DNA of 64,000 nucleotides from Verrucomicrobiaceae bacterium (GTDB lineage: Bacteria > Verrucomicrobiota > Verrucomicrobiia > Verrucomicrobiales > Verrucomicrobiaceae), in NCBI GenBank assembly GCA_024232965.1, contig JACKQF010000003.1:744001-808000 (forward strand), written 5' to 3'. Within the stretch, counting starts at the first letter, position 1, and each line of letters opens with the position of its first letter. The translations under genes and the position numbers were made by a program. Under the pieces are notes generated by a model, which made no database searches, was not told where the DNA came from, and worked only from the letters and a program-made list of their open reading frames with translations. Shown piece after piece: positions 44,551 through 53,321 of this stretch.

Positions 44551-46050
44551 TTACGGGGTGAGTTTGAGCCACTCTTCGATGTTTTCTGAGGGCGTGCGAA
44601 TTTGTCCGGGGGCTGGTTGTTTGGGGCCTGGGAGATAGAGCACGGGCGGGAGCTCCTTTTGAAATTTCTGATCAAAAGCCTGGGCCTTTCGCAAGAGGTC
44701 AGCGACGACATCGGGATGCGCGGCGGCGACGTCGGTTGTCTCCCCAACGTCATCGTCGAGGTTGAAGAGTGTGGCAGTGGGCCAGAGGCGGTGCTGTCGC
44801 TCGAAGAGGCCAGGTTGATGCTCGAACCAGAGGCTTGGCACACGCGTGGTTGGTAACTCGGTGATGGGCAAAATCAGTTTCCACTGTCCGGAGCGAATGG
44901 CTTGGAGCTGTACACCGAAGTAATCGAACAGTGGCGGGCGATCTTTGTTCACAGCGTTTCCGAATAGGGTGTCGCTAGCGTCTTGGCCATCCAGGGTTAC
45001 GCCTTCGGGCAACTTCGCATCGGCTAGTTCCGCGAAGGTTGGCAGGAAATCCATGGTGGACCAGATGCTGCGATCTTCGCGTCCAGCTGGAATTTTACCC
45101 GGCCAACGCGCAATACAGGTCACGCGGATGCCGCCTTCAAAGGTGGAGCCCTTTCCTGCGCGCAGAGGCCCGTTGCTACCGCCGTTGGAGCGTCCGGGGA
45201 AGCGGGCCTTGGGGTTCGGTTTTTTGCCGCGAAGATTCGCTCCGTTGTCGGAGGTGAAGATCACCAAGGTGCGCTCGTCGAGGTCGAATTCCTTCAACGC
45301 GTCCAGCACCTGACCCGTGCTCCAGTCGAGCTCCTCAATCGAGTCGCCGTAAATGCCATCCTTCGATTTCCCGACAAACGCTGGCGACGCGTACTGTGGG
45401 ATGTGCGGCATGGTGTGGGCAAGGTAGAGAAAGAAGGGTCGCTCGCGATTGCGCCGGATGAAATCGACGGCGCGTTCCGTGTAACGCTGCGTCAACATCG
45501 CCTGATCTACCGGGGACTCGACTACTTGATCACCATCGCGGAGTTGCAGCGGTTCGAACATGCTGAGCTGCATGAAGGGCTCGCCGACCTTCCATTCCTC
45601 AGTGTCATTGGTGTGCAGTAGGCCGAAGAATTCGTCGAAGCCCTGCTGCTGTGGCCGCATTTCCTTGTGCCAGCCGAGGTGCCATTTGCCGACACACGCG
45701 GTTGCGTAACCTGCAGGCTTGAGGGTTTCTGCGATCGTCACCTCACTGGCTGGCAGTCCAGTGTGCTCACTGGGAAACAAGACGTATGGAACGCCAGCTC
45801 GTGCTGGCAGGCGACCTGTCAACAGAGTCGCACGCGACGGGCTGCAAAACGGCGATGCGACGTAGAAGTCGGTGAAGCGCACACCTTCCTTCGCCATTTG
45901 ATCAATGCGCGGTGTGGCGATGACTTTAGATCCGTAGCAGCTTAGATCGCCATAGCCGAGGTCATCAGCGTAGATCACGACGATGTTCGGCGCGGCGGCC
46001 TGTGCGAGAGCGATGGACGAAAGGAATAGGAAAGGAAGGAGATATTTCAT
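44551..46050 (-). CDS. Secreted arylsulfatase-type sulfatase (CSPSR)
   Basis: 499 residues. Signal peptide about 1-19; canonical metal pair IVVIYADDLGYGD (Asp29, Asp30); active-site motif SPFCSPSRATLLTGR with Cys69 as formylglycine precursor; VGKWHLGWHKE carries the catalytic Lys and His; FTSDNGANLRGKKPNPKARF the second metal site. All expected catalytic residues are therefore present. The family hydrolyses sulfate esters of carbohydrates or aryl compounds outside the cytoplasm. The start codon overlaps the stop of the FecR-LamG gene by 4 bp (translational coupling), and an esterase gene follows 7 bp downstream, giving a dedicated glycan-processing operon. Confidence 0.93.
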   Translation of the reverse strand: MKYLLPFLFLSSIALAQAAAPNIVVIYADDLGYGDLSCYGSKVIATPRIDQMAKEGVRFTDFYVASPFCSPSRATLLTGRLPARAGVPYVLFPSEHTGLPASEVTIAETLKPAGYATACVGKWHLGWHKEMRPQQQGFDEFFGLLHTNDTEEWKVGEPFMQLSMFEPLQLRDGDQVVESPVDQAMLTQRYTERAVDFIRRNRERPFFLYLAHTMPHIPQYASPAFVGKSKDGIYGDSIEELDWSTGQVLDALKEFDLDERTLVIFTSDNGANLRGKKPNPKARFPGRSNGGSNGPLRAGKGSTFEGGIRVTCIARWPGKIPAGREDRSIWSTMDFLPTFAELADAKLPEGVTLDGQDASDTLFGNAVNKDRPPLFDYFGVQLQAIRSGQWKLILPITELPTTRVPSLWFEHQPGLFERQHRLWPTATLFNLDDDVGETTDVAAAHPDVVADLLRKAQAFDQKFQKELPPVLYLPGPKQPAPGQIRTPSENIEEWLKLTP

Positions 46051-47576
46051 TCTGGTTTGCCTGCTTGGAAAAGGGCGAGGACTTCAGTGGGACCCAACAC
46101 GGATCCATAAATCGCAAACTCGTCGATTGCGCCGTTAAGATTGCGAATGGGGAATTCGTGCCCCTGCGTTGGGAGGCCCCAGTTGGCGATCTCGCAGGGG
46201 CCGAAGGTGATTTTGTGACCTGGAACATGCAGCGAAGAGATTGCGCGGCCGACTTCGCTGCCGTCGCAGTATTGGATGACTTCACCGCTCATGTTGTCAT
46301 AGGTCACGGCGAGATGGTGCCAGCGGCCGAGACTGTCTGAGGTGAAGACAGGTTTGCTGTAATACATTTGGTTGTACTTCGCGGACTTTGCCGCGTTTTC
46401 GGGGCGATAAATGATGCTGAACATGAGGCTGCCGTCCTCGTAGATCTGCCAGTGCGGTTCTCCATTCTCATAACCGTCGGTGAGCAGGAGCGAGTTGTAT
46501 TTTTTGTCCACGGAATCGACCTTCACCCAGCAGGCGAGGGTGATGGCGGAGTAAGTGCCGTCAATGTTCAGGCGCACGCGGTCGCCTGGGCGTTTGAACT
46601 CGAGTGCTTCTTTGCCAGGCCAACGTCCTTCTGTCCAGCGGGCGCCCACTGCGCCACCGGCACGGTTCTTGTGTTTGGGCTCAGTGAAGTTGTTCACGAG
46701 TCGATCCCAGCGATCATCCGGCCAGTGCTTGAAGGTGTAATAGGCAATCAGGCGGGGGTCTTTACGTGTTGCCTGTGACCACGTTTGCCAATCGGCAAAA
46801 CGCTGTGCCTCGCGCTGCTTCACGAGGCCTTGCAATTCGCTGATGGGGAGGAAGCTGTCAGTCGTATCGCCGAGTGTCATGCCTTCTGTGAGGCTGGCGG
46901 GGGCTTTGTCCTTTGAATGTGCGATGATCTCTCCCTCAAAGACGCGCACCGCACTGGTTTCATTCTGCACATTCAGCGCGAACTCCGTGCCGAGGTCCTC
47001 AAGTTTCATGCCTGGCGCATGCATGAGGAAACCCTTTGCTGCTGGCGGCACATGCACACGCACGCGACCACTGATACAGCGGGCTTCCCAAGTGGAGATG
47101 ATTTCAATCTCAGCACTGCCTTCAACCAGGACGGTGGCACCGCTGAAGAACTCGAGCTGCGCAAGGCCTTGCGCCAGTTTGATCGTGCCGGGTGTAATCG
47201 TATCGCCGCTGCGCAGGGTGTTTTGCGCGAACTCGGCATCGAGTGTCTGGCTGAGCATGGCTACACCGTTCGAGGTTGCCTCTGCGGGAGGGGATTGGCG
47301 TGGCCAAAGGAAGAATGCGACGGCGACGGCTGCCGCGGTGGCGAGGGCGGGGATGAATTTTTGCCACTTTGGCGGTTTGGCGGACTCCAGAGTTGGATTC
47401 GGAAGGCGACCTGTACCGATCTGTGGCTGCTGGAGCAGGCGTGCGTGCTGATCGGCGAGTTCGAGGTAAAGACGCCGCGCCTGCCAGTCGGCCCGCAGGA
47501 ATTCTTCGAGTTGCCCGTGCTGCTGCGGCGTGATCTGGCCATCGAGTTGGGCGTGGATGAGAGATTTGAGATTCAT
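46047..47576 (-). CDS. FecR-type anti-sigma protein with LamG domain
   Basis: 509 residues in four parts: a cytoplasmic N-terminus (1-70, LIHAQLDGQITPQQHGQLEE) of anti-sigma type; a TM helix (about 74-91, FIPALATAAAVAVAFFLW); a periplasmic FecR domain (about 110-240, with LEFFSGATVLVEGSAEIEI and MHAPGMKLEDLGTEFALNVQ); and a C-terminal LamG/concanavalin-like jelly roll (about 300-500, FKRPGDRVRLNIDGTYSAIT, RWHHLAVTYDNMSGEV, ELNGAIDEFAIYGSVL-like end). It probably holds the sigma factor encoded just upstream and senses a glycan through the LamG domain. It overlaps the sigma gene and the sulfatase gene by 4 bp each. FecR without a TonB-dependent receptor next to it is typical for this phylum. 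Confidence 0.9.
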   Translation of the reverse strand: MNLKSLIHAQLDGQITPQQHGQLEEFLRADWQARRLYLELADQHARLLQQPQIGTGRLPNPTLESAKPPKWQKFIPALATAAAVAVAFFLWPRQSPPAEATSNGVAMLSQTLDAEFAQNTLRSGDTITPGTIKLAQGLAQLEFFSGATVLVEGSAEIEIISTWEARCISGRVRVHVPPAAKGFLMHAPGMKLEDLGTEFALNVQNETSAVRVFEGEIIAHSKDKAPASLTEGMTLGDTTDSFLPISELQGLVKQREAQRFADWQTWSQATRKDPRLIAYYTFKHWPDDRWDRLVNNFTEPKHKNRAGGAVGARWTEGRWPGKEALEFKRPGDRVRLNIDGTYSAITLACWVKVDSVDKKYNSLLLTDGYENGEPHWQIYEDGSLMFSIIYRPENAAKSAKYNQMYYSKPVFTSDSLGRWHHLAVTYDNMSGEVIQYCDGSEVGRAISSLHVPGHKITFGPCEIANWGLPTQGHEFPIRNLNGAIDEFAIYGSVLGPTEVLALFQAGKPE

Positions 47577-48103
47577 GCGAGCCCCTCCGATTCAAGCTGT
47601 TTGCTGACGCACTCGTGCAGGCGCTGGCGGAGTAGTTCCAGATTTCGGAAGAGGGTGCGACGGCTCAGGTCAAAGCGGCGCATCATTTCTTCTGCGCTTT
47701 GGCGCAGTGCGTAGCGGCCTGTGACGAGTTCCTTGTCCTTCGGAGTAAGTTTGCCCAGGCAGGCGTCGAGTAGGCGCAGTCGCTCATCGAGTTGGGGTTC
47801 GATGTGCGCGCGCTCATTGGCGAGGAGGTCCATCACGTCCTCACTGAAAAGCAGCGGCAGGCGCGTAGACTTCTCGCGATGCTTTTGCACCTGTAGGTAC
47901 GCGAAGCGATAGGCCCACGGCAGGAATGGGCGCGTGGTGTCGTATTGGTCGAATTTCCGAAACAACGCCACGCTCGTCTCCTGAAGGATGTCTTTCGCAT
48001 CCGCCTCGCAGGGAACGAGGCTGAAGATGTAGCGGAAAAGCTGCTCCTGATGCTGCGTGAGCAGGAGGATGAGGTTTTCGGTGCTGGTGGACGATTCAGG
48101 CAT
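47573..48103 (-). CDS. ECF-like sigma-70 factor (Rhodopirellula/Verrucomicrobium type)
   Basis: 176 residues with sigma region 2 (DAKDILQETSVALFRKFDQY; FLPWAYRFAYLQVQKHREKS) and region 4 (LGKLTPKDKELVTGRYALRQ; FDLSRRTLFRNLELLRQRL). The layout and sequence match the small sigma factors typical of Planctomycetes and Verrucomicrobia that are encoded in front of FecR-domain proteins. It would redirect RNA polymerase to its own operon and possibly to other glycan-use genes once released from the FecR protein. ATG 48103 is used; an in-frame start at 48169 would add 22 residues without sigma similarity. It is first in a four-gene operon, its stop overlapping the FecR start by 4 bp. Confidence 0.9.
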   Translation of the reverse strand: MPESSTSTENLILLLTQHQEQLFRYIFSLVPCEADAKDILQETSVALFRKFDQYDTTRPFLPWAYRFAYLQVQKHREKSTRLPLLFSEDVMDLLANERAHIEPQLDERLRLLDACLGKLTPKDKELVTGRYALRQSAEEMMRRFDLSRRTLFRNLELLRQRLHECVSKQLESEGLA

Positions 48104-48249
48104 GCTAGAGTGTATTCCCGCCGATGAGCGATGGCGTGCCAAAAAAATCAGGGCTCGCCCAAAGCTCACGGAGCTCTGGAATCGGTAGGAACGTGCTCAT
48201 GGGGTTTTGAACGACCTGACTCGGTCGAACTTGCCATGAACAATAGTGC

Positions 48250-49728
48250 CTATGTGAGCGGCAATCGCATCTCGATCTCCAGTCCCTGCGGTTGCAGCAG
48301 CCGTGCAGACACCGTTCCACCGCAGGCCGCAATACAGCGTTTTACGATGGCAAGACCGAGACCGCTGCCGCCAGTGTGGCGCGCCCGTGCGGCTTCGGGA
48401 CGGAAGAATGGTTCAAAAAGGCGGGGTAGCGCGTCGGGTGGGACTCCGGGGCCTTGATCGGTGATGCTGATGATCGTCTCTTTGTCGTGCAGTGAAACCT
48501 GCAAATGGATAGGGCCTGCGGAAGAAGCGTACCGTGCGGCGTTGCGCAAAACATTGCCGATGGCTCGATCCAGCGCTTCCTTCAAAGTGTGCATCTGCAA
48601 TCCTTCTGGAACATCCATCACGATGTCTGCATCGGGTGCTTCGCGGGCGATGATACCTTTTGCGAAGGGGGTGAATTCAATGTCGGTGGCGACCTCGCGT
48701 TCGGGCAATGTATCTGCTTTTGAAAAGGCTAGGACTTCTTCGACCAACTTCGCCATATGCTGCAGTTCGCTGTCGAGCTTCTTCAAATAGGCCGCCTGAT
48801 CTGGTGTGCCGCGTTGTTCCACCACGCCCAGTGCCATTTGCATGCGTGCAATCGGCGAGCACAGCTCGTGAGCGACATCGGCGGTGATACGTCGCTGCTG
48901 CGCCACGTAGTCGCCCAATTGCGCTGCCATGGTGTTCACGGAGGTGGCCAATTCACCGAGTTCATCATTGCGTTGATCAGGCACTCGAACGTCGAACCCA
49001 CCTGCGGCGATGCGTTTGGACGCTTCGTTTGTCCGGCGAATCGCTCGGGTGATGCCGCCGACGACAGGCAGCCAGATCAAGGCGGATATCACCAACCCTC
49101 CTGCGACTAATCCGGCCCATGGCCAAGCATCAAAAAAGAAACCGCGCCCGGTCACAGAGTCGGAGACGACGACAAGTGTAAGTGGGCGGCGTGCAGCGCC
49201 TTCGCCATAAGCCAGGGTGAGGTGGATGCCTGCCCAGTAGTTGGTCGGATTTGCGGTGCGCAGCATGAAGCGAGGCTTCGGTGGCGCATCGCGTGGAGGG
49301 CGATTGTCTCGATTGCGACCAGGGTTTGGTTTCGAAGACGGCATGTCGTCTGCGTTGCGTTTGTCGATGAGTTTGGGCAGAGCTTCAGGCGGGACATCCA
49401 GCGGTGTCCCTAGCTTTTGTGTACCGTCGCTACCAAAGAGTGCCAGCGTGAGGCCGAGCTGTGTTTCATGTCGGTCAAGCACTGCCACCCACTCGGTGTC
49501 TGGCAGGCTGCGTAGTTCATTGGTTAGTGTCTCACCCAGTTGCTCGATGCGGTCACCGCCCGCACCCGCAAGCATCCAGTCCAGCCCAACTTTGAATTGC
49601 GCCCGCATGAAACCAAAGCCAAGCACTGCCAGCACCATGAGGTTCACCATGAACCATAGGAGAATCTTCCCGTAAAGGGGCAGTCGTAGCCGGGGCTTTC
49701 TAGTCTGGGATTCTGGCAACGTGTTCAT
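48250..49728 (-). CDS. Sensor histidine kinase (CpxA/EnvZ type)
   Basis: 492 residues. Two TM helices (about 22-42 and 203-225) flank a periplasmic sensor domain that contains a Pro/Arg/Asp-rich stretch (NPGRNRDNRPPRDAPPKPR). A HAMP domain (about 225-277) leads to the dimerisation/phospho-acceptor helix ADVAHELCSPIARMQMALGV with His287, and an HATPase_c domain with N box LDRAIGNVLRNAARYA, GPGVPPDALPRLFEPFFRPE and GGSGLGLAIVKRCI. It autophosphorylates on His and passes phosphate to the OmpR-type regulator encoded immediately upstream, whose stop codon overlaps its start by 4 bp. The signal is unknown; the divergent malonate genes are a candidate target. Confidence 0.93.
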   Translation of the reverse strand: MNTLPESQTRKPRLRLPLYGKILLWFMVNLMVLAVLGFGFMRAQFKVGLDWMLAGAGGDRIEQLGETLTNELRSLPDTEWVAVLDRHETQLGLTLALFGSDGTQKLGTPLDVPPEALPKLIDKRNADDMPSSKPNPGRNRDNRPPRDAPPKPRFMLRTANPTNYWAGIHLTLAYGEGAARRPLTLVVVSDSVTGRGFFFDAWPWAGLVAGGLVISALIWLPVVGGITRAIRRTNEASKRIAAGGFDVRVPDQRNDELGELATSVNTMAAQLGDYVAQQRRITADVAHELCSPIARMQMALGVVEQRGTPDQAAYLKKLDSELQHMAKLVEEVLAFSKADTLPEREVATDIEFTPFAKGIIAREAPDADIVMDVPEGLQMHTLKEALDRAIGNVLRNAARYASSAGPIHLQVSLHDKETIISITDQGPGVPPDALPRLFEPFFRPEAARARHTGGSGLGLAIVKRCIAACGGTVSARLLQPQGLEIEMRLPLT

Positions 49729-50423
49729 CGTCCTGGAGTTACGAGTTGATATCCATAACCCCGCACGGTCTTAATAAAACGTGGCTCTTTGGGATCATCG
49801 CCGAGCTTTTTGCGCAGCGTCGAAATGTGCATGTCGATGGCGCGATCAAAGACGTCCCATTCGCGGTCCGCGACCTCCTCAATGAGTTGCTCCCGAGTCT
49901 TGACTCGACCATGGCCTTTCGCGAGCGACAACAGGAGACCAAACTCAGCCGGAGTCAGTTGCACCGCTTCATCGCCCAGGACGACTGCGTGGGTATCGGG
50001 ATTGATGCGCAATTCGCCCACCACAATTTCCTTTAGGGCGGGCAGGGGGGAAGTCTCCGTAACCCAACCTGCACGCCGAACGATGGCGCGCAGTCTGGCC
50101 AGCAGTTCTCTGGAGGAAAAGGTCTTGGGTAGGTAGTCGTCGGCGCCCAGTTCCAGTCCCACGACGCGATCCACCTCCTCGCCGCGGCCAGTTAGCATCA
50201 GCACCGGCACTTTTGATTTGGCGCGGATGCGGCGCAGCACTTCAAAGCCATCGCAACCAGGCATCATCACATCTAGGATGATCGCATGCCAGGGCTCGCC
50301 GAGGGCGCGCTCGGCACCCGCATCGCCTTCGTTTTCGCTAGCGACATCAAATCCCATGGGACCCAGATAATCTGCCACGAGTTGGCAAAGCTCGGCATCG
50401 TCATCAATCACAAGTATTTTCAT
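49725..50423 (-). CDS. OmpR-family response regulator
   Basis: 232 residues. The receiver domain has the acidic pocket VIDDDAEL, phospho-acceptor Asp51 (IILDVMMPGCDGFEVL), VLMLTGRGEE with the conserved Thr, and the Lys in DDYLPKTFSSRELLARL. The C-terminal winged helix (about 130-230, VVLGDEAVQLTPAEFGLLLS; VFDRAIDMHISTLRKKLGDD; VRGYGYQLV) binds DNA. It is the partner of the histidine kinase gene with which it overlaps by 4 bp. ATG 50423 (MKILVIDDD) is the natural receiver start; an in-frame GTG at 50435 is a less likely alternative. The gene is divergent from madL, so the shared 50424-50569 region may hold its binding sites. Confidence 0.95.
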   Translation of the reverse strand: MKILVIDDDAELCQLVADYLGPMGFDVASENEGDAGAERALGEPWHAIILDVMMPGCDGFEVLRRIRAKSKVPVLMLTGRGEEVDRVVGLELGADDYLPKTFSSRELLARLRAIVRRAGWVTETSPLPALKEIVVGELRINPDTHAVVLGDEAVQLTPAEFGLLLSLAKGHGRVKTREQLIEEVADREWDVFDRAIDMHISTLRKKLGDDPKEPRFIKTVRGYGYQLVTPGR

Positions 50424-50569
50424 CCCGGCAGTCACTCCCCAACTATCGGGTGCACTTGTGCATTGTGCGAGCCTCTTTACCGTATGCTGACAAAACCGGT
50501 GACGAAGTTCGCTTCGAGTATTGACAGTTTGCTCTGCTGCCCCTCATGCTGCGCGGGTCGATTTTCTCT

Positions 50570-50938
50570 ATGCCCATCTACGGAACCGCTCTCCTTTCTG
50601 CCTGCCTGCTGATCGGCCTCACGCTCGGTCGATCCATCGGCGCGATGATCGGGATCAATTCCGATGTCGGTGGGGTGGGCATCGCGATGATCCTGCTCAT
50701 TCTGGGCTGTGACTGGCTGCACCGCACGGGGCGCATGAAGCCACCGACAGAATCGGGCATTACTTTCTGGGGACAAATCTATGTGCCCATCGTGGTCGCC
50801 ATGGCCGCCAGTCAGAATGTGCTCGGTGCTCTGGCGGGCGGAGTGATGGCCATCGTCGCAGGCATCGCCGTCGTGGGGGTGAGTTTTGTCCTCGTCGGCG
50901 TGCTGACTCGCATGGGAAGGAGCGACGAAGAATCGTGA
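50570..50938 (+). CDS. madL: Malonate transporter subunit MadL
   Basis: 122 residues, about four TM helices, acidic and small. The sequence MPIYGTALLSACLLIGLTLG, the loop GINSDVGGVGIAMILLILGC and PPTESGITFWGQIYVPIVVA match MadL, one of the two subunits of the sodium-dependent malonate importer of Malonomonas-type systems. Its identity is supported by the next gene being madM and the one after it a malonyl-CoA synthetase. ATG 50570 is favoured since it puts the first TM helix at the N-terminus; ATG 50546 is an alternative that adds eight residues. The stop overlaps the madM start (GTGA). Confidence 0.9.
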   Translation: MPIYGTALLSACLLIGLTLGRSIGAMIGINSDVGGVGIAMILLILGCDWLHRTGRMKPPTESGITFWGQIYVPIVVAMAASQNVLGALAGGVMAIVAGIAVVGVSFVLVGVLTRMGRSDEES

Positions 50939-51696
50939 GAGAGGCTATCGAAACAGTCCTGGCAAAGAATGGCCTGCTGGTGGCCTTTGTCGTCGTGGGC
51001 GTGACGATGCTCGTCTCCTACTGGGCCGCGGATAGGCTTACTCGCGGTCGATTGCACGGCAGCGCCATTGCCATTCTCATCGGTCTGGCGCTGGCTTGTC
51101 TGGGCGGCTGGATGACAGGTGGGAAGCAGGGTATCGCGGATCTTCCCTTGCTCTCCGGTATGGGCCTGATGGGCGGTGCGATGCTGCGAGATCTCGCCAT
51201 CGTGGCGACTGCCTTTGGTGTGCGCATGGAGGAGTTCACCAAGAGCGGTGTGATCGGCTGTGTCTCGCTGCTGGTGGGTTTACTGGCTTCATTTGCGGTC
51301 GGCGGGGTCGTTGCCTGGGCCTTTGGTTATCGCGATGCGATTAGCATCACCACCATCGGCGCCGGTGCCGCGACCTACATCGTCGGTCCAGTTACGGGGA
51401 CTGCCATTGGTGCCAGTTCGGAGGTCGTCGCCCTTAGCGTCGCAGCGGGTCTGGTGAAGGCCATCCTCGTTATGATCGTCACGCCTTTTGTCGCCAAACC
51501 CATCGGCCTGGACAATCCCCGCGCCGCCATGATCTTCGGCGGGCTCATGGGCACCAACAGTGGCGTTATGGCTGGGCTCGCTGCCACTGACCCCAAACTC
51601 GTCCCCTACGGTGCCATGACCGCCACCTTCTACACCGGCCTCGGCTGCCTGCTGGGACCTTCGGTGTTCTTTGTCATCGTCCGGGCCATCGCGTAG
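50935..51696 (+). CDS. madM: Malonate transporter subunit MadM
   Basis: 253 residues, with many TM helices. Segments such as VVGVTMLVSYWAADRLTRGR, LSGMGLMGGAMLRDLAIVAT, ITTIGAGAATYIVGPVTGTA and MIFGGLMGTNSGVMAGLAAT fit MadM. It starts with GTG overlapping the madL stop by 4 bp, so the two subunits are translationally coupled. Together they import malonate across the inner membrane, by analogy with Malonomonas and related systems with Na+. The acyl-CoA synthetase gene begins 59 bp downstream. Confidence 0.9.
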   Translation: MREAIETVLAKNGLLVAFVVVGVTMLVSYWAADRLTRGRLHGSAIAILIGLALACLGGWMTGGKQGIADLPLLSGMGLMGGAMLRDLAIVATAFGVRMEEFTKSGVIGCVSLLVGLLASFAVGGVVAWAFGYRDAISITTIGAGAATYIVGPVTGTAIGASSEVVALSVAAGLVKAILVMIVTPFVAKPIGLDNPRAAMIFGGLMGTNSGVMAGLAATDPKLVPYGAMTATFYTGLGCLLGPSVFFVIVRAIA

Positions 51697-51755
51697 CTTC
51701 GATTGGCAATCGACGTCTTCTCCCGCTACCATCCGCCCACCCATCCAAGTCACTC

Positions 51756-53249
51756 ATGCCAGACCTCCCCATTTTCGCTCGTGCTCGCAGTCATAGTAGC
51801 GCCATCGCTTTCAGGACTCCATCGACTACACATAGGTATCAGGACCTGCTCGACCACTCTGCGCTGGTTGCGTCTGTGCTGTTGGCTGGGACAAAAGATC
51901 TCGAAGAAGCTCGTGTGGCACTGCTTGTGGCTCCCGGTTTTGACTATGTCGCAGCGCAGTGGGGTATCTGGAGGGCCGGGGGCATGAAGGTGCCGATCTG
52001 TCTTTCCGCGACCGAGCCTGAGTGGGAATATGCACTCACGGATTCTGGCGCGAGCATTGTCATCGTCGATGATGTCAGCGCGCCAAAGATTGCGCCGCTC
52101 TGTGCTCGGCTCGGAGTGCGCCTCGTCGAGGTTGAAGCCGTCGGGCAATCGCAGCCCTGTGAACTCCCAGAACTGACCCCAGATCGTCAGGCGATGATCC
52201 TCTACACCAGCGGCACCACCAGCAAGCCCAAGGGCGTCGTCACCACTCACGCGAACATTCAGGCGCAGATCGAGAGTCTGGTCGAAGCCTGGGAATGGTC
52301 TGCCAGCGATCGCATTCCGTTGTTTTTGCCGATGCATCACATCCATGGCATCATCAATGTCACCCTCTGCGCCCTGTGGAGCGGTGCCAGTATCGAGCCG
52401 TTCTCTCGCTTCGATATGCAAGCCATTCTCGACCGAGTCCGCGACGATGCCTACACGCTTTTCATGGCGGTGCCCACGATCTACGTGAAGCTCATCCAAG
52501 CGCTGGAGTCTGCTGCGGATGCGGATGCAGAGCGTGTGGCGATTGTCGGCGGGTTTGCTCGCATGAGGCTCATGGTCTCCGGCAGCGCAGCATTGCCGGC
52601 GAGTGTGCATGAAAAGTGGACCGAACTCACGGGGCAAAAACTGCTCGAACGCTACGGCATGACGGAGATCGGTATGGCGCTTTCGAATCCCTATCGCGGC
52701 GAACGCCGCCCCGGTGCCGTGGGCTTGCCACTGCCTGGCGTGGAGATCCGGCTCAAGTCCGAGTCGGGTGCCATCGTCACACGTGAAGATGAGCCGGGCG
52801 AAATCCAAGTGCGTGGTCCGGCCGTGTTCCGTGTGTATTGGGATCGGCCAGAGGCCAGCGCTGAGTGCTTTGACGATGACTGGTTCCGCACGGGCGACAT
52901 GGCCGTTCTGGAGCGCGGCTACTACCGCATCATGGGCCGACTCAGTGTTGATATCATCAAGAGCGGCGGCTACAAACTCTCCGCCCTGGAAATTGAAGCA
53001 GCCCTCCTGGAGCACCCAGACATCGTCGAGTGCGCTGTCATCGGTCTACCTGATGACACTTGGGGCGAGGCCGTCAGCGCGGCGGTCGTTTTGAAGCCCG
53101 GTGCCTCACTGGAACTGGGGGGGCTTCGCGACTGGTCCAAAGGCCGACTCTCCGTTTACAAGATTCCACAAAGGCTCCAAGTCGTGACCGAGCTCCCGCG
53201 CAATGCCATGGGAAAAGTCACAAAGCCAGCCGTGCGAGGTCTCTTTTGA
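51756..53249 (+). CDS. matB: Malonyl-CoA synthetase (MatB-like acyl-CoA ligase)
   Basis: 497 residues, ANL-superfamily adenylating enzyme. ATP-binding motif A3 is MILYTSGTTSKPKGVV (about 147-162); then FLPMHHIHGIINVTLCALWS, KLLERYGMTEIGMALSNPYR with GERRPGAVGLPLPGVEI, the hinge region DDWFRTGDMAVLERGYYRIM and GRLSVDIIKSGGYKLSALEI, and the acceptor lysine in LPRNAMGKVTKPA. The MTEIGMxxSNPYxGERxPGxVGxPLPGVExR pattern is typical of MatB/ACSF3 malonyl-CoA synthetases. With madLM upstream it gives a malonate use pathway: import, then ATP- and CoA-dependent activation to malonyl-CoA, which can enter fatty acid synthesis. A malonyl-CoA decarboxylase is not present next to it. Confidence 0.92.
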   Translation: MPDLPIFARARSHSSAIAFRTPSTTHRYQDLLDHSALVASVLLAGTKDLEEARVALLVAPGFDYVAAQWGIWRAGGMKVPICLSATEPEWEYALTDSGASIVIVDDVSAPKIAPLCARLGVRLVEVEAVGQSQPCELPELTPDRQAMILYTSGTTSKPKGVVTTHANIQAQIESLVEAWEWSASDRIPLFLPMHHIHGIINVTLCALWSGASIEPFSRFDMQAILDRVRDDAYTLFMAVPTIYVKLIQALESAADADAERVAIVGGFARMRLMVSGSAALPASVHEKWTELTGQKLLERYGMTEIGMALSNPYRGERRPGAVGLPLPGVEIRLKSESGAIVTREDEPGEIQVRGPAVFRVYWDRPEASAECFDDDWFRTGDMAVLERGYYRIMGRLSVDIIKSGGYKLSALEIEAALLEHPDIVECAVIGLPDDTWGEAVSAAVVLKPGASLELGGLRDWSKGRLSVYKIPQRLQVVTELPRNAMGKVTKPAVRGLF

Positions 53250-53321
53250 CTCGGACCCGAATTGCCAAAAAAAATTGCTGATTTGGCTAGCAAAAGTTTG
53301 AGCGCTGGAGCTTGTGTGGGG

